NCBI GenBank assembly: GCA_024364735.1
Contig: JAGFNQ010000878.1
Location: 383,439-447,438, forward strand
Reading direction: 5' to 3'
Origin: Boesenbergia rotunda
Taxonomy: Eukaryota; Streptophyta; Magnoliopsida; Zingiberales; Zingiberaceae
DNA length: 64,000 nucleotides
Each line of letters opens with the position of its first letter. Positions within the stretch are counted from its first letter, which is position 1. The position numbers and the translations under genes were made by a program. Below, piece after piece: positions 43,208 to 54,305 of the stretch. The notes below the pieces were generated by a model that ran no database searches, was not told where the DNA came from, and saw nothing but the letters and a program-made list of their open reading frames with translations.

Positions 43208-46200
43208 ATGGCCCAGGCGGAGGGGCCCCAGATCAGTTTCGAGCCCCAAGATCTGCAGGGGTTAAAGGTCCCCCACGATGACGCGCTGGTCATAACAGCC
43301 ATCATCGCCAACTATGCAGTCCACCGTACCATAGTGGACACTGGCAGCTCGGTCAACATACTCTATAAAAGAGCGTTTGACCAACTCCAAATTGAGAGGT
43401 CTCAGCTGGACTTGGTAGCGACCCCTTTGTTCGGGTTCACGGGGAACTAGGTATAACCTATTGGCCAGATTCGGCTGGCCATCTCCCTGAGCGAGGAGTC
43501 GTTGAAGAGGACTCGGTGGTCCACCTTCCTGGCAGTAGACGCTCCTTCATCCTACAACGCCATTCTGGGCCGACCGACCCTCAACGAGTTTCGGGTCGTC
43601 ACCTCCACCTTTTACCTGAAGGTTAAGTTTCCGGTCGGGGACAAGGTAGGAAAAGTTAGGGGCGACCAAAAGGTGGCCCGGAGATGCTACGTTGACGACG
43701 TCTAGGTAGAGAGTCGCAAGGCTCCCCGCCCCTTCTCCGATTGCCACATGGTTCAAGCTTCCCCTTGGTTCGAGTTGCACGAGGACAAAGAGGAGGTGCA
43801 GCTCCTCCCTGATCGAGAAGAATCTCGAGTCAAGATTGTTACAGGATTGCCGAGGAGCTGAAGGAGGCCCTGCTGTAATGCTTGGCTCGAAACCACGATG
43901 TCTTCGCCTAGTTAGTTAAAGAGCTGAGAGGCGTCCGACCTGAGGTGGTGGAGCACCGCCTCCATGTGTATCCTCAGGCTCGGCCCGTGAAGCAGAGAAA
44001 GCGGGATTTCAGCACCGAGTAGAACAAGGTGATCCGAGCCGAAATCGAGAGGCTGACGGAGGCCGGGCACATTAGGGAGGTACAATTCCCGGCTTGGCTG
44101 GCCAATGTGGTGCTGGTGCCCAAGCCGGACAATAAGTGGCGGATCTGCATCGACTTTCGAGACCTCAACCGAGCCTACCCGAAAGATTGCTATCCTTTGC
44201 CTCGGATCGACCAGATGGTGGATTCGATAGCCGGCAGCGAGTTCATTTCCATGCTGGATGCTTACCAGGGCTATCATCAAGTACCCCTGGCCGCTGAAGA
44301 TCAAGAGAAGGTCAGCTTCATCACGGCAAACGGTACCTACTGCTACATCGTCATGCCGTTCAGTTTGAAGATCGCTGGAGTCACATACCAGCGCATGATG
44401 AATAAAGTATTCCGGTCCCAGATCGGAAGAAATGTGGAAGTCTATGTGGACGACATCCTCATCAAGTCCGCCCGAGCTGAGGACTTGGTGGCGGACATCG
44501 AGGAGACCTGCCAGATGTTGCGAAGGTACGGGCTCAAGCTGAACCTAGCCAAGTGTCTTTTTGGGGCCAGGAGGGGAAAGTTCCTGGGTTACATCGTGAC
44601 TGAGCGGGGCATCGAGGCTAACCCCAGTAAAGTCAAGGTTCTGCTGGATATGCCCCCGCCCAGAAATCTCCGAGAGGCTCAGCGACTCGCAGGGCGGATC
44701 ACAACCCTGTCTCGATTTATCTCCCGATCGGCCGAACGGGGGTTGCCTTTCTTCCAAACCCTCTGCAAGGCCACCAAATTCCAGTGGGACGCCGAGTGTG
44801 ACTAGGCGTTCGAAGAATTGAAGGCTTACCTTGCTGAGCTGCCTGTGCTGGCGAAACCGGAAGTTGGGGAAACTCTGTATGTTTATTTGGCTGCATCGGC
44901 TGACTCGGTCAGCCTGGTCTTGGTTAAGCAGGAAGCGGCTGAACAGCAGCCCGTGTACTTCTTTGCCCATTTATTAAAGGGAGTCGAGTGCCGCTATACG
45001 ACACTCGAGAGGTTGATGTATGTGCTTTTGTTGGGTGCTCGGAGGCTTCGTCCTTATTTCTTAGCACATCCTATTATGGTGCTGACGAACAGCAACTTAG
45101 GCCGAGTGGCCTCAAACCCTAAAGCATCTGGGCGACTGATTAAGTGGACCACCTAGCTGAGCGAATATGACATTCAGTACCAGCCTCGACCAGCTATCAA
45201 TGCTCAGGCTCTGGCTGATTTCTTAAGCGAGCTGCACTCAAACGAGATTGAAGAGGCATGGCAGATATATGTGGATGGCTCGGCCGCTCGGTCGGGAAGT
45301 GGAATTGGTATCTTGATGATTTCCCGAGCGGGGAGCAAATGCATCTGTCTGTTCGACTGGAGTATAAGGCCACGAATAATGAGGCCGAGTATGAGGCTCT
45401 CATATCTGGACTACAGGCGGCCAAGCATGTCAGGGCAGCCCGGGTGGTGCTCTACTCCGATTCCCAACTGGTTACCCAGCAGGTAGCCGGGTGATTCGAG
45501 GTCAACAGTGATCGGTTGCAGGCCTTCGTCGAGGCCTATGAGAAGCTGAAGGCTGAATTCAAAGAAGTGCACGTAAGGAAGATCCCACAGGAGGAGAACT
45601 TCAAGGCAGATGAGTTGGCCAAGCTAGCCAGCTCAGTCGGCTCGTGGGTACTTCCTCAGGCTGGTGGCCCCGCATTGCTAATCATGCAGATAGAAAGACA
45701 AGCCGATTTGGAGTTGGAGTCTGATTGGCGAGCCCCAATCATCACTTACCTCACGAGGGGAACCTTGCCAACCGACCGGGAGGAAGCTCGGTGGCTCAAG
45801 AAGCATGTGTCCAGGTATACCATGGTCGGCAACGTCCTGTACAAGAGATCGTTTTCTCGACCTCTCCTCAAATGCTTAAACGAAGAGGATGCTGACTATA
45901 CCCTGAGGGAAATTCACTTGGGGATTTGTGGCAACCATGCTGGGGCCCGCGCAACAGCTCGAAAGGCGATCATGTCAAGTTATTACTGGCTGACCCTGCA
46001 GAAAGATGTCAATGAGCTGGTTGCCACCTGCCTGTCTTGCCAGAAGCATAACTGTTTACCGCATCGACCCGCAGAGGCGCTAAAGGCATCGACGGTCTCT
46101 TGCCCTTTTGACCAGTGGGGCATGGATATCGTAGGACCATTCCCTACTGCTGCGGCCCAAAAAAAGTATTTGCTGGTGGCCGTCGACTACTTTTCCAAGT

Positions 46201-46953
46201 GGATAGAAGCTGAGGCTCTGGCGCACATCACTGAACAAGCGGTGATGAAATTCTTGTGGCGGGACATACTATGCCGGTATGGGATCCCGCACAAGCTCGT
46301 CTCTGACAACGGAAGACAGTTCCAGGGTAGAAGAATACAAGAGTGGTGTGCGAAATATGGCATCAAGCAAGCTTTCACCTCCGTCGCCTATCCTCAAAGC
46401 AATGGCCAGGCGGAGGTGGCCAATCGGGAGATCCTCAGAGGATTGAACCAAGCTCGACCACGTCGGCGGAACATGGGTAGAAAAGCTCCCGAGCATCTTG
46501 TGGGCCCTAAGAACCACGATCAAAGAAACAACGGGATGCACGCCCTTCCAGCTACTCTATGGGAGCGAAGCAGTGATCCCGGTCGAGGTCGGATGCGAAT
46601 CGAACCGAAGGACGACCTATGACGAAGATAACTCGGAAAGGCGGCGTCTGGAGCTAGACCTAGTTAATGAAATCCGAGACACGGCAGCGGCTCGGATGTT
46701 CTCATATCGGCAGAAGATGAAACAGAAGTACGACCGGAAGGTGTTGCCGAGGACATTTCAAGTGGGCAATCTTGTCTGGAAGAGAATCAAACCTGTGGGA
46801 GACGTAAGCAAGCTGGAGCCGCAATGGGGGGGACCCTTCAAGATCGTTCAGAAGCCCGCTTCAGGAGCTTATTACTTAGAGAATGAGAAGGGAAAAAGGT
46901 TGGATCAACATTGGAGTGTGATTCATCTTCAGCCCTATCGGGCTGCTGACTGA
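43208..46953 (+). pseudogene. Tat protease-RT-RNase H-aRNase H-integrase polyprotein, broken
   Basis: Protease: IVDTGSSVNILY near 43335, and YNAILGRPTLNEF near 43560. RT: WRICIDFRDLNRAYPKD near 44140 and the catalytic YVDDIL near 44445. RNase H 44818-45156, then the extra archaeal-type RNase H (YVDGSAARSGSGIGIL near 45270, TNNEAEYEAL near 45375, YSDSQLV near 45460) and the FKADELAKLAS end. Integrase: zinc finger (CLSCQKHNC near 46035), DDE residues in WGMDIVGPFP, LVSDNGRQF and SNGQAEVANRE all present, then GPFKIVQKPASGAYYL to the stop at 46951. Breaks: TAG at 43448, about 43703, 44020 and 44803, TAG near 45154, TGA at 45492, frameshifts near 45320 and 46460. Five breaks are single-base stops typical of decay. 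Confidence 0.9.
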
Positions 46954-46999
46954 GGCATTATGATGTAAATGTAAAGCACTCATAAAAAGATCATGGTCC

Positions 47000-47861
47000 T
47001 TACCCCGCTCGCAGATGTTCCAGGCTCTCGAGCTAGTAGCCCGCAGCTCGGCTGCTCAGTAAAACGCGTGGCGTCCCACGCTCCCTGAGTCATGCCCGAC
47101 TGTGTGCGCTATTTATCCTGCGGCTCGACTGCTCAGTAAGATGCATGGTGTCCCACGCTCCCTGAGTCCTGCCCGACCATGTGTGCTATCCCGCAGCTTG
47201 GCTGCTTAGTAAGACGTGTGGCGTCCCACGCTACCTGAGTCCTGCCCGACTGTGTGCGCTATTTATCCCGCGGCTCGGCTGCTTAGTAAGACGCGTGGCG
47301 TCCACGCTCTCTGAGTCCTGCCCGACCGTGTGTGCTATCCCACGGCTCGGCTACTCAGTAAGACACGTGGCATCCCACGCTCCCTGAGTCCTGCCCGACC
47401 GTGTGTGCTATCCTGCAGCTCGGCTGCTCAGTAAGACGCGGGGCGTCCCACGCTCCCTGAGTCCTGCCCGACTGTGTGTGCTATTTATCCCGCGGCTCGG
47501 CTGCTCAGTAAGATGCGTGGCGTCCCACGCTCCCTGAGTCCTGCCCGACCGTGTGTGCTATCCCGCAGCTCGGCTGCTCAGTAAGACGCGTGGTGTCCCA
47601 CGCTCCCTGAGTTCTGCCCGACTGTGTGCGCTATTTATCCCGTGGCTCGGCTACTCAGTAAGATGCGTGGCGTCCCACGCTCCCTGAGTCCTGCCCGACC
47701 GTGTGTGCTATCCCGCGACTCGGCTGCTCAGTAAGACGTGTGGCGTCCCACGCTCCCTGAGTCCTGCCCGACCGTGTGTGTTATCCCGCAGCTCGGCTGC
47801 TCAGTAAGATGCGTGGCGTCCCACGCTCCCTGAGTCCTGCCCGACTGTGTGCGCTATTTAT
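47000..47861 (+). repeat. 73/77-bp tandem repeat with GCGTGG hairpins
   Basis: About eleven units. The anchor (CTCAGTAA or CTTAGTAA) recurs at 47055, 47132, 47205, 47282, 47354 and 47428 and onward, with steps alternating near 73 and 77 because every second unit gains ATTTAT. Each has a hairpin GCGTGG-CGTC-CCACGC. It lies in the Tat 3' noncoding region or 3' LTR. Confidence 0.9.
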
Positions 47862-50025
47862 TGTTGATGTAGTCTGGCTCTAATTGTTATTTTGGTGTTG
47901 ACACCGATTTTAGGTTAGGTGGATGACTATTGATTATGATTAAGTCCTGATCGGGGATCAGACATGGTATGGAAAATCCTAGCTTGGAGGGCTAGGTGTT
48001 GGAAAATCCTAACCTGGAGGATTAGGTGTTGAAAATCCTAGCTTGGAGGGCTAGGTGTGTGAAAAGTCCTAATTCGGAAGAGGTGGGTGAAAAGTCCTAG
48101 CTTGGAGGGCTAGGTGAAAAGTCCTAACTTGGAGGGTTAGGTGCAAATTCCCATCTTAGAGAATTAGGTGAAAAAGTCCTGGCTTGGAGGGTCAGGTCCT
48201 AGCTTGGAGGGCTAGGTTTGGAAAAGTCCTAATCCGGAAGAGTTGGGTGAAATGTCCTAGCTTGGAAGGCTAGGTGAAAAGTCCTAACTTGGAAGGTTAG
48301 GTGCAAATTCCCAACATTGAGGGTTAGGTGAAAAATCCTTAGCTTGGAGGGCTAAGGTGGATGAAACCCTAGCTTGGAGGGCTAGGTTGGAGCCCCTGGA
48401 TCGGTCTGGTGACCGATCAGGGAGTTGGCACGGTGCTCCTTCGTGGATCGGTCTGGTGACCGATCCAGCGATGACTGATCGGTCTGGTGACCGATCAGGG
48501 AGTATGCGTTTCACCCATTGCTTTGCTCCTGATCGGTCTGGTGACCGATCAGGGAGCAAACAGTGAGGTTGAGTTCCCTTGCTGAACTGCTCCTGATCGG
48601 TCTGGTGACCGATCAGGATCACTGTGCAGATCGTTCTGGAGAACGATCCAGCATCGCAGGTTCCTCTCTATGATCGATCAGGACGGAGCCTGATCGGTCT
48701 GGACCCAGCCTGATCGGTCTGGTGACCGATCAGAAGGTTTCCTGATCGGTCCGGTGATCGATCAGGAGGTCTGGACTGCGAAGCTCAGAAATCGCCCGAT
48801 AAAGGGGTGGATCGGTCGGGTGATCGATCCACAACCTGGGATCGGTCTGGTGATCGATCCAGGTGAGTCCCAAAGAAATCGCGATTTCTAATCAAGCGTT
48901 GGGGACCGATCAGGACGGAGCCTGATCGGTCTGGACCCAGCCTGATCGGTCTGGTGACCGATCAGGAGGTTCTCCGATCGGTCCGGTGACCGATCACCTT
49001 AATTCAAATTGCACTGTCAGACGCTCTGATCGCGCCTGACCGTATCCGATTCTCTGCTGATTACATCTGATACTTGATTTACTGTGTGATATGCTGCTCT
49101 AACACTCTGATTAAGCTGCAGGTGACAGGGGAGGATTCAAACACTCAAGGAGAAGTCAATGGAGGCTTTCCTTGGAGCAGGTTTGTCCATTTTCCATCTC
49201 AGGTTGCAACGGCTGGAGCTACAGACTGGAGCTGCCGACTGGAGCTTGGCTGAGGGGAGCTCAGGAAGTCCAGGGAGGGCTCAGTGGTAGCTGGCATTGG
49301 CAGGGAAGCGGCTGGAGGCTGCAGGAGATGCTGTCACCTGGTGCTGAGTGGAGAAACAAAAGGGCGGAAGAAGGCTTCGTTGAAGTAGAGTTCTAGAGTT
49401 TGCGAACTAAGTTCTGGCTGCGCCTTTGTGTTCTCCACATCTAGCTTGTGCGTTCTGAAGTTTTCATCACCTTGAGCAAGCTACTGCAATCGAGAAGCAA
49501 TCATCCATTACTTGAGCGCTTGAAGGAGAGAACAAGAGGCTTGGAGTCCGACAGCGGGAAGACACGAGGAAGGGTTTCTTGCGTGAGATCGCCGCTGGGT
49601 GGAGCTCAGGAAAGCTTGCTGTGTTCTTGTCTTTGCTAAGTGCTTGAGTAAGATCCTTCTTGTTGTTTCTTTGTGCTTAAACTTAAATCTGTGATTGAAA
49701 CGCTGTGGAGAGGTTTCTCCACCGAGAAGGAGGTTGCTTTCTATCCGGTGATAACCGGGGCTTGATCTGCCGACGATCAAGGGATCGCCCACCTTAAGGG
49801 CACGCCAAGGAGTAGGGGCAAGTTATCCCCGAACCTTGTAAACCCTCCTTGTTAGCGATCTTGCTAGTGTGTCTACTTTGCTTTCGTTTTCTGTTTTCTG
49901 CTTACTCTGTGATTATTTCTTCCGCTGTGCTACTGATAAGTTTGAGTGCAGAAATTCGATTTGTGCCAAAGGTCTAAGTGATTGGCTATATTCACCCCCC
50001 CTCTCTAGCCATCCGGGTTCCAACA
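47862..50025 (+). repeat. Sirevirus-like Copia 5' LTR (copy 3)
   Basis: TGTTGATGTAG to TTCCAACA, 2164 bp, followed by a Met-tRNA primer binding site. It has hairpins CCTAGC/GCTAGG around TTGGAGG (47975-48390), the GATCGGTC palindrome array (48396-49000, including an internal duplication of a stretch near 48670 at 48905) and the conserved structured block at 49705-49840. It is the 5' LTR of the best-preserved element here. Confidence 0.92.
47975..48390 (+). repeat. short-hairpin array, TTGGAGG loop
   Basis: About twelve hairpins. CCTAGC/GCTAGG at 47978-47996, CCTAAC/GTTAGG at 48123-48141, CCTAA/TTAGG at 48008-48026 and CCTGGC/GTCAGG near 48178. The stem bases change in pairs around an almost constant loop. 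Confidence 0.87.
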
Positions 50026-50027
50026 AG

Positions 50028-50039
50028 TGGTATCAGAGC
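50028..50039 (+). other. primer binding site, initiator-Met tRNA type
   Basis: TGGTATCAGAGC two bases after the LTR end, same as at 4665. Confidence 0.92.
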
Positions 50040-50083
50040 TTGGGGCTCTGTTCACGGCTTAACATCCGAGAGTTATCAACAAG

Positions 50084-51787
50084 ATGGCGTTGAGAGAAGG
50101 CTTTTCCACCACCCGACCTCCTTTCTTTGATGGCGCTGATTTTCAATATTGGAGATCAAAGATGGAATATTACTTGAAGATGGACATCAATACTTGGTTC
50201 GCGGTGAAGGAGGGATTCACCCCTCCTAAGGATGATGAAGGCAAAGAACTCGAATCATGGCGGTGGACTGCCGAACAAACTCGGAAGAGTGAAGCCGACG
50301 CGAAGGCGGTTGTCACTCTACAATGCGGCATGAACAAAGACCAACTCATCAAGGTTGGTCCTTTCACAAGTGCAAAGGACTTGTGGAACAAACTCATTGA
50401 ACTTCACGAGGGCACCCGAGACTCAAGAATCGCAAAGAGGGACTTGTTCCTCAACCAACTCCAAAATCTCACCATGAAGGAGAATGAGTCGGTAAGTGAG
50501 CTTCATAGCCGATTCAAGGAAGTCATCAATGGGCTTCATTCGATTGATGAAAAGGTCGAGAATCGCGACCTTGTGAGGTATGTCTTGAAAGCCTTTCCAA
50601 GGAATGCTTTGTGGTCATCCATGGTGGATGCCTACAAAGTTTCCAAGGATCTATCCATTGTAAAGTTAGATGATCTATTTTGTGAGATGGAATTGCATGA
50701 AATGGCTAACAAAGGCCCCAAGGAGAAGGGGATTGCCTTAGTTGCAGGGGACCGATCCAACAAGAAGAAGAAGGAGAAGGAGGTCTCTTCATCTTCATCC
50801 TCTTCCGAATCCGAGTCCGATTCCGAAGAAGATGGCAGCGGCTCCTCATCCTCCGAGATGGCAAACTTTGTGAGAAGGATGATGAGAAGGGGTCGACGCT
50901 TCAAGAGTAGAGGTAACTCTAGTGAAGCTAAACTTGATAAGACTAATGCCTCTTGCTTTGAGTGTGGTAGGAAAGGGCATTTCAAGAATGAATGCCCAAA
51001 GCTAAAGAAGAAGGAGGAGAAATCCAAAAAGGAAGAAGAAAAATTCAAGAAGAAGAAGAAGGCCTTGAAGGTCACTTGGGATGAGTCATCCTCTAGCTCA
51101 TCCGATGAAGAGAAGGAGGAGAAGAGCACAAGGCATGTGGCACTCATGGCATTGGGAGATCAAGAGAGCAGTGATGAATCTTCTAACTCATCAAACGCGG
51201 CTTCATCATCTTCGGATGATGAAGAGGTAACCTCTCCCGAACTTGAAAAGTGTTATAGAGCAATTGCATGTTTAACTAGTATGCTTAAGAAGTCAAAAAA
51301 TAAGGTTAAAGCTTTGCAATTAGAAATTGATCAATTGAGATTATCTAGAGATGATAACATTGATGACTTGCATGTTGAATTGTTAGAAGATGAGATTAAA
51401 TCATTGAAACTTGAAGTTGAAAACTTGAAATCCTCTAGGGTTGAGGAAGTAGATGACTTGCATGATGAGTTACTAGTAGAGGAAAACCAATCATTGAAGA
51501 GTGAAGTTGAGAGACTCAAGAATATTCTTGAGAAGTTCTCAACTAGCTCTAAAACCCTAGATATGATCTTGAATGCCCAAAGGGCGGTCTACAATAGGGC
51601 CGGTATTGGTTATCGACCCAAAGAACCCTCATTCGTGTCCTTGATGTCTAGGACTGATATGAGATTATCTAGGACACCCAAGGTTCAAAAGAAAGTTGTC
51701 AAGGCATGGGTGCCCAAGTCTTGTTTAGTTGATGCTTTAGGTCCCAAGGTTTGGGTACCTAAAACTTCTATTTTTCGAATTGTGTAG
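50084..51787 (+). CDS. gag: Copia Gag, Sirevirus-like, intact
   Basis: Capsid/nucleocapsid protein of 567 residues, unbroken. The ATG at 50084 is the first after the primer binding site and matches copy 1. Domains: N-terminal FFDGADFQYWRSKMEYYL and a UBN2-type core (residues 10-220), Ser/Glu-rich linker (about 235-265), Arg-rich stretch, CCHC knuckle CFECGRKGHFKNEC (about 290-303), Lys-rich run, acidic Ser patch, then a long coiled coil (about 385-490) with repeated DNIDDLHVELLEDE-like units. It assembles virus-like particles in the cytoplasm and binds element RNA. It ends at TAG 51785-51787 (IV-stop). The pol frame continues in phase directly after it, so read-through could give Gag-Pol. Copy 1 has the same amber. 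Confidence 0.92.
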   Translation: MALREGFSTTRPPFFDGADFQYWRSKMEYYLKMDINTWFAVKEGFTPPKDDEGKELESWRWTAEQTRKSEADAKAVVTLQCGMNKDQLIKVGPFTSAKDLWNKLIELHEGTRDSRIAKRDLFLNQLQNLTMKENESVSELHSRFKEVINGLHSIDEKVENRDLVRYVLKAFPRNALWSSMVDAYKVSKDLSIVKLDDLFCEMELHEMANKGPKEKGIALVAGDRSNKKKKEKEVSSSSSSSESESDSEEDGSGSSSSEMANFVRRMMRRGRRFKSRGNSSEAKLDKTNASCFECGRKGHFKNECPKLKKKEEKSKKEEEKFKKKKKALKVTWDESSSSSSDEEKEEKSTRHVALMALGDQESSDESSNSSNAASSSSDDEEVTSPELEKCYRAIACLTSMLKKSKNKVKALQLEIDQLRLSRDDNIDDLHVELLEDEIKSLKLEVENLKSSRVEEVDDLHDELLVEENQSLKSEVERLKNILEKFSTSSKTLDMILNAQRAVYNRAGIGYRPKEPSFVSLMSRTDMRLSRTPKVQKKVVKAWVPKSCLVDALGPKVWVPKTSIFRIV

Positions 51788-54304
51788 GTTATGATTGAGG
51801 GGGAGCATCTATCAACTTGGTTCGTTGATAGTGGATGCTCCAAACACATGACCGGGGATAGATCATTGTTTACCACACTTCACAAGAAAAGTAGAGGTAA
51901 TGTTTCATTTGGTAACAATGGTAGTCTTAAGGTCATAGGAATAGGAGACATTCAAATATCCGAATGTCTTAGAATTTCAAATGTCCTTCTAGTCAAGGGG
52001 ATGAAATTTAATCTCCTAAGTGTGAGTCAATTGTGTGACACGGGTTACACAATTGATTTCCAACCAAGTCAATGTCTAGTTAGACAACATGACACCTTGG
52101 ACACGGTACTAGTAGGAACAAGAGTAGACAATATTTATCAAGTTTCATTTAAAAGTGCTACTAATGTTTCTGCTAAGTGTTTCATGTCAAAAGAAGAAGA
52201 GTCCACCCTTTGGCACCGGAGGCTAGCACATGTGAACATGAAGAACATCCGGAAGTTGGCCAACAAGGGATTAGTTCGTGGCTTACCAAGCATCAAGTAT
52301 GAGAAAGATAAACTTTGTGATGCATGTCAAATGGGTAAGCAAACAAAATCTGCACATAAAGGTAAAAGCACTGTAAGTACTTCTACTGCATTAGATTTAC
52401 TTCACATGGATCTATTTGATTGTAGTACTATCATATCATTGAATGGAAGTAGATATTGCTTTGTGATCATTGATGACTTCACTAGATATACATGGACTTA
52501 CTTTTTAAAATATAAGGACCAAACCTTAGATGTTTTCATTTCTTTTTGTAGAAGAGTTGAAAATGAGAAATCATTAACTATTAAGACAATAAGAAGTGAT
52601 CATGGAGGTGAATTTCAAAATCAAAGGTTTTTAGAATTTTGTCAAGATAGGGGTTATAGACATGAGTTCTCTACTCCTAGAACACCACAACAAAATGGTG
52701 TTATAGAGAGGAAGAACCGTGTTCTACAAGAGGCTGCATGAAGCATGCTTAATGAGTACTCACTCCCGAGTTACTTGTGGGCCGAAGCTGTAAATACAGC
52801 TTGCTATGTGCAAAACCGGGTCCTCATTCATACGGTTTTAGGGAAGACTCCCCATGAGCTTTGGTTTGGGAAACCACCCACAGTTAAACACCTTCGGGTG
52901 TTTGGTTGTAAGGTGTTCATCCTAAACACCAAGGATCATCTTGGAAAGTTCACGGCAAAGGCTGATGAAGGGATACTAGTCGGGTATTCCCTCGTTAGCA
53001 AAGCCTACCGAGTCTACAATAAGAAGTCTAGACTGGTTGAGGAATCTTCTGATGTTGTCTTTGAAGAAATTCCAAAAGTCAATGGTCAACCAGAAGATGA
53101 AGTCCAATTCGAACTTAGGAGACTAAGTTTGAATGAAAGTCCAAATGTTGTTGATGGTGATGAATCCGATGACGGTGAGCCTAGACAATCCATAGATCAG
53201 CCGGATCCTGAGGCTGAACTTGTGTCTAGTGAGCCCATTCACGAAGCACCACCAACACCAAGGCAAACTAGATTAGCCTCTAGTCATCCCCAAGACCAAA
53301 TTGTTGGAGACATCCATCATGGGGTTAGGACTAGATCATTCTTCCGGAATGAGGCTAATGAAGTTGCCCTAATTTCAGAAATTGAACCTAGAAAAATTGA
53401 TGAAGCATTAAATGATCCCGATTGGATCATTGCAATGCAAGATGAACTAGGTCAATTTGAAAGAAGTCAAGTTTGGGACTTAGTCCCTAGACCCAAGAAG
53501 ACCACCATCATTGGAACCAAATGGGTCTTCAAGAACAAATTGAACCATAAGGGAGAAATCATTAGAAACAAGGCACGCTTGGTAGCCAAGGGCTATAGTC
53601 AAGTTGAAGGCCTTGATTATGATGAGACCTATGCTCCCGTGGCACGATTAGAATCCATTCGATTGATGCTTGCGTTTGCAGCACATCGCGGCTTCAAGCT
53701 ATACCAAATGGATGTCAAATCTGCCTTTCTAAATGGTCTAATAAGAGAAGAGGTCTACGTCGAACAACTACCGGGGTTTGAGAATTCTGAATTTCTAAAC
53801 CACATGTTCAAGCTCAAAAAGGCACTTTATGGCCTTAAACAAGCACCCCGGGCTTGGTATGAGTGGTTGTCAACGTTCTTAATTGAGAAGGGCTTCGTTA
53901 GAGGCCAAATAGACCCTACACTATTTCTACGAAGAGATGGTGACGATATTTTTGTAGCCCAAGTATATGTCGATGACATAATTTGTGGCTCAAACAATAA
54001 GGACTATTTAAATGAGTTCATTGGACACATGGAGAGTGAATTTGAAATGAGTCTAGTGGGAGAGTTGACTTTCTTCCTTGGACTTGAAATCAAGCAAACT
54101 CGCAATGGCATCCATGTGCACCAATCAAAGTATACACAAGAAATGCTTCGAAAATTCAATATGAGTGATTCAAAAGAGGTAACCACTCCCATGGCCACAA
54201 ACACAAGATTAGACAATGATGAGAGTGGTAAACCCGTTGATTTGACTCAATATCGAAGCATGATAGGTAGTTTTGCTATACCTCACAGTAGTCGACTGGA
54301 TATT
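51788..54304 (+). pseudogene. pol: Copia Pol (protease, integrase, RT), Sirevirus-like, nearly intact but cut
   Basis: Same frame as gag. Protease: WFVDSGCSKHMTGD near 51820. Integrase: zinc finger LWHRRLAHVNMKN...CDACQMGK (52210-52340), DDE core with HMDLFD, IRSDHGGEF and the final Glu in PQQNGVIERKNR, all present. A TGA at 52739-52741 (Arg in relatives) interrupts it just after; the frame continues from 52742. Then the WAEAVNTACYVQNR region and RT: TKWVFKNKLNHKGEI near 53515, QMDVKSAFLNG near 53708, YGLKQAPRAWY near 53830 and the catalytic YVDDI near 53968. A one-base insertion near 54273 shifts the SMIGS region. The single N follows. RNase H, any env-like ORF and the 3' LTR are missing. 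Confidence 0.9.
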
Positions 54305-54305
54305 N
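54305..54305. other. single N, probable assembly join
   Basis: To the left is Copia RT, cut before its RNase H; to the right is the middle of an RPA-like gene, cut at its 5' side. Both genes stop at this base. Confidence 0.85.

Larger units (their letters stand above)
36346..47861 (+). mobile_element. Ty3/Gypsy Tat-lineage element, degenerate, with two nested insertions
   Basis: Plus-strand element: a 5' LTR/leader region with tandem repeats (36346-37207 and 39542-39820), gag (39828 on), protease, RT, RNase H, a second RNase H, integrase (to 46953), then a repeat-rich 3' region. The second RNase H between RNase H and integrase is diagnostic of the Tat lineage (Ogre/Retand type). GCGTGG...CCACGC hairpins occur both near 36475-36580 and in 47040-47860, consistent with the two LTR regions. 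I could not fix the LTR ends. The Copia LTR at 47862 cuts the right end. Confidence 0.8.

Noticed and set aside
50632..51147. 171-residue minus-strand frame opposite gag
   Set aside because: Shadow of the gag coding strand, Ser-rich because gag is Glu/Lys/Ser-rich.
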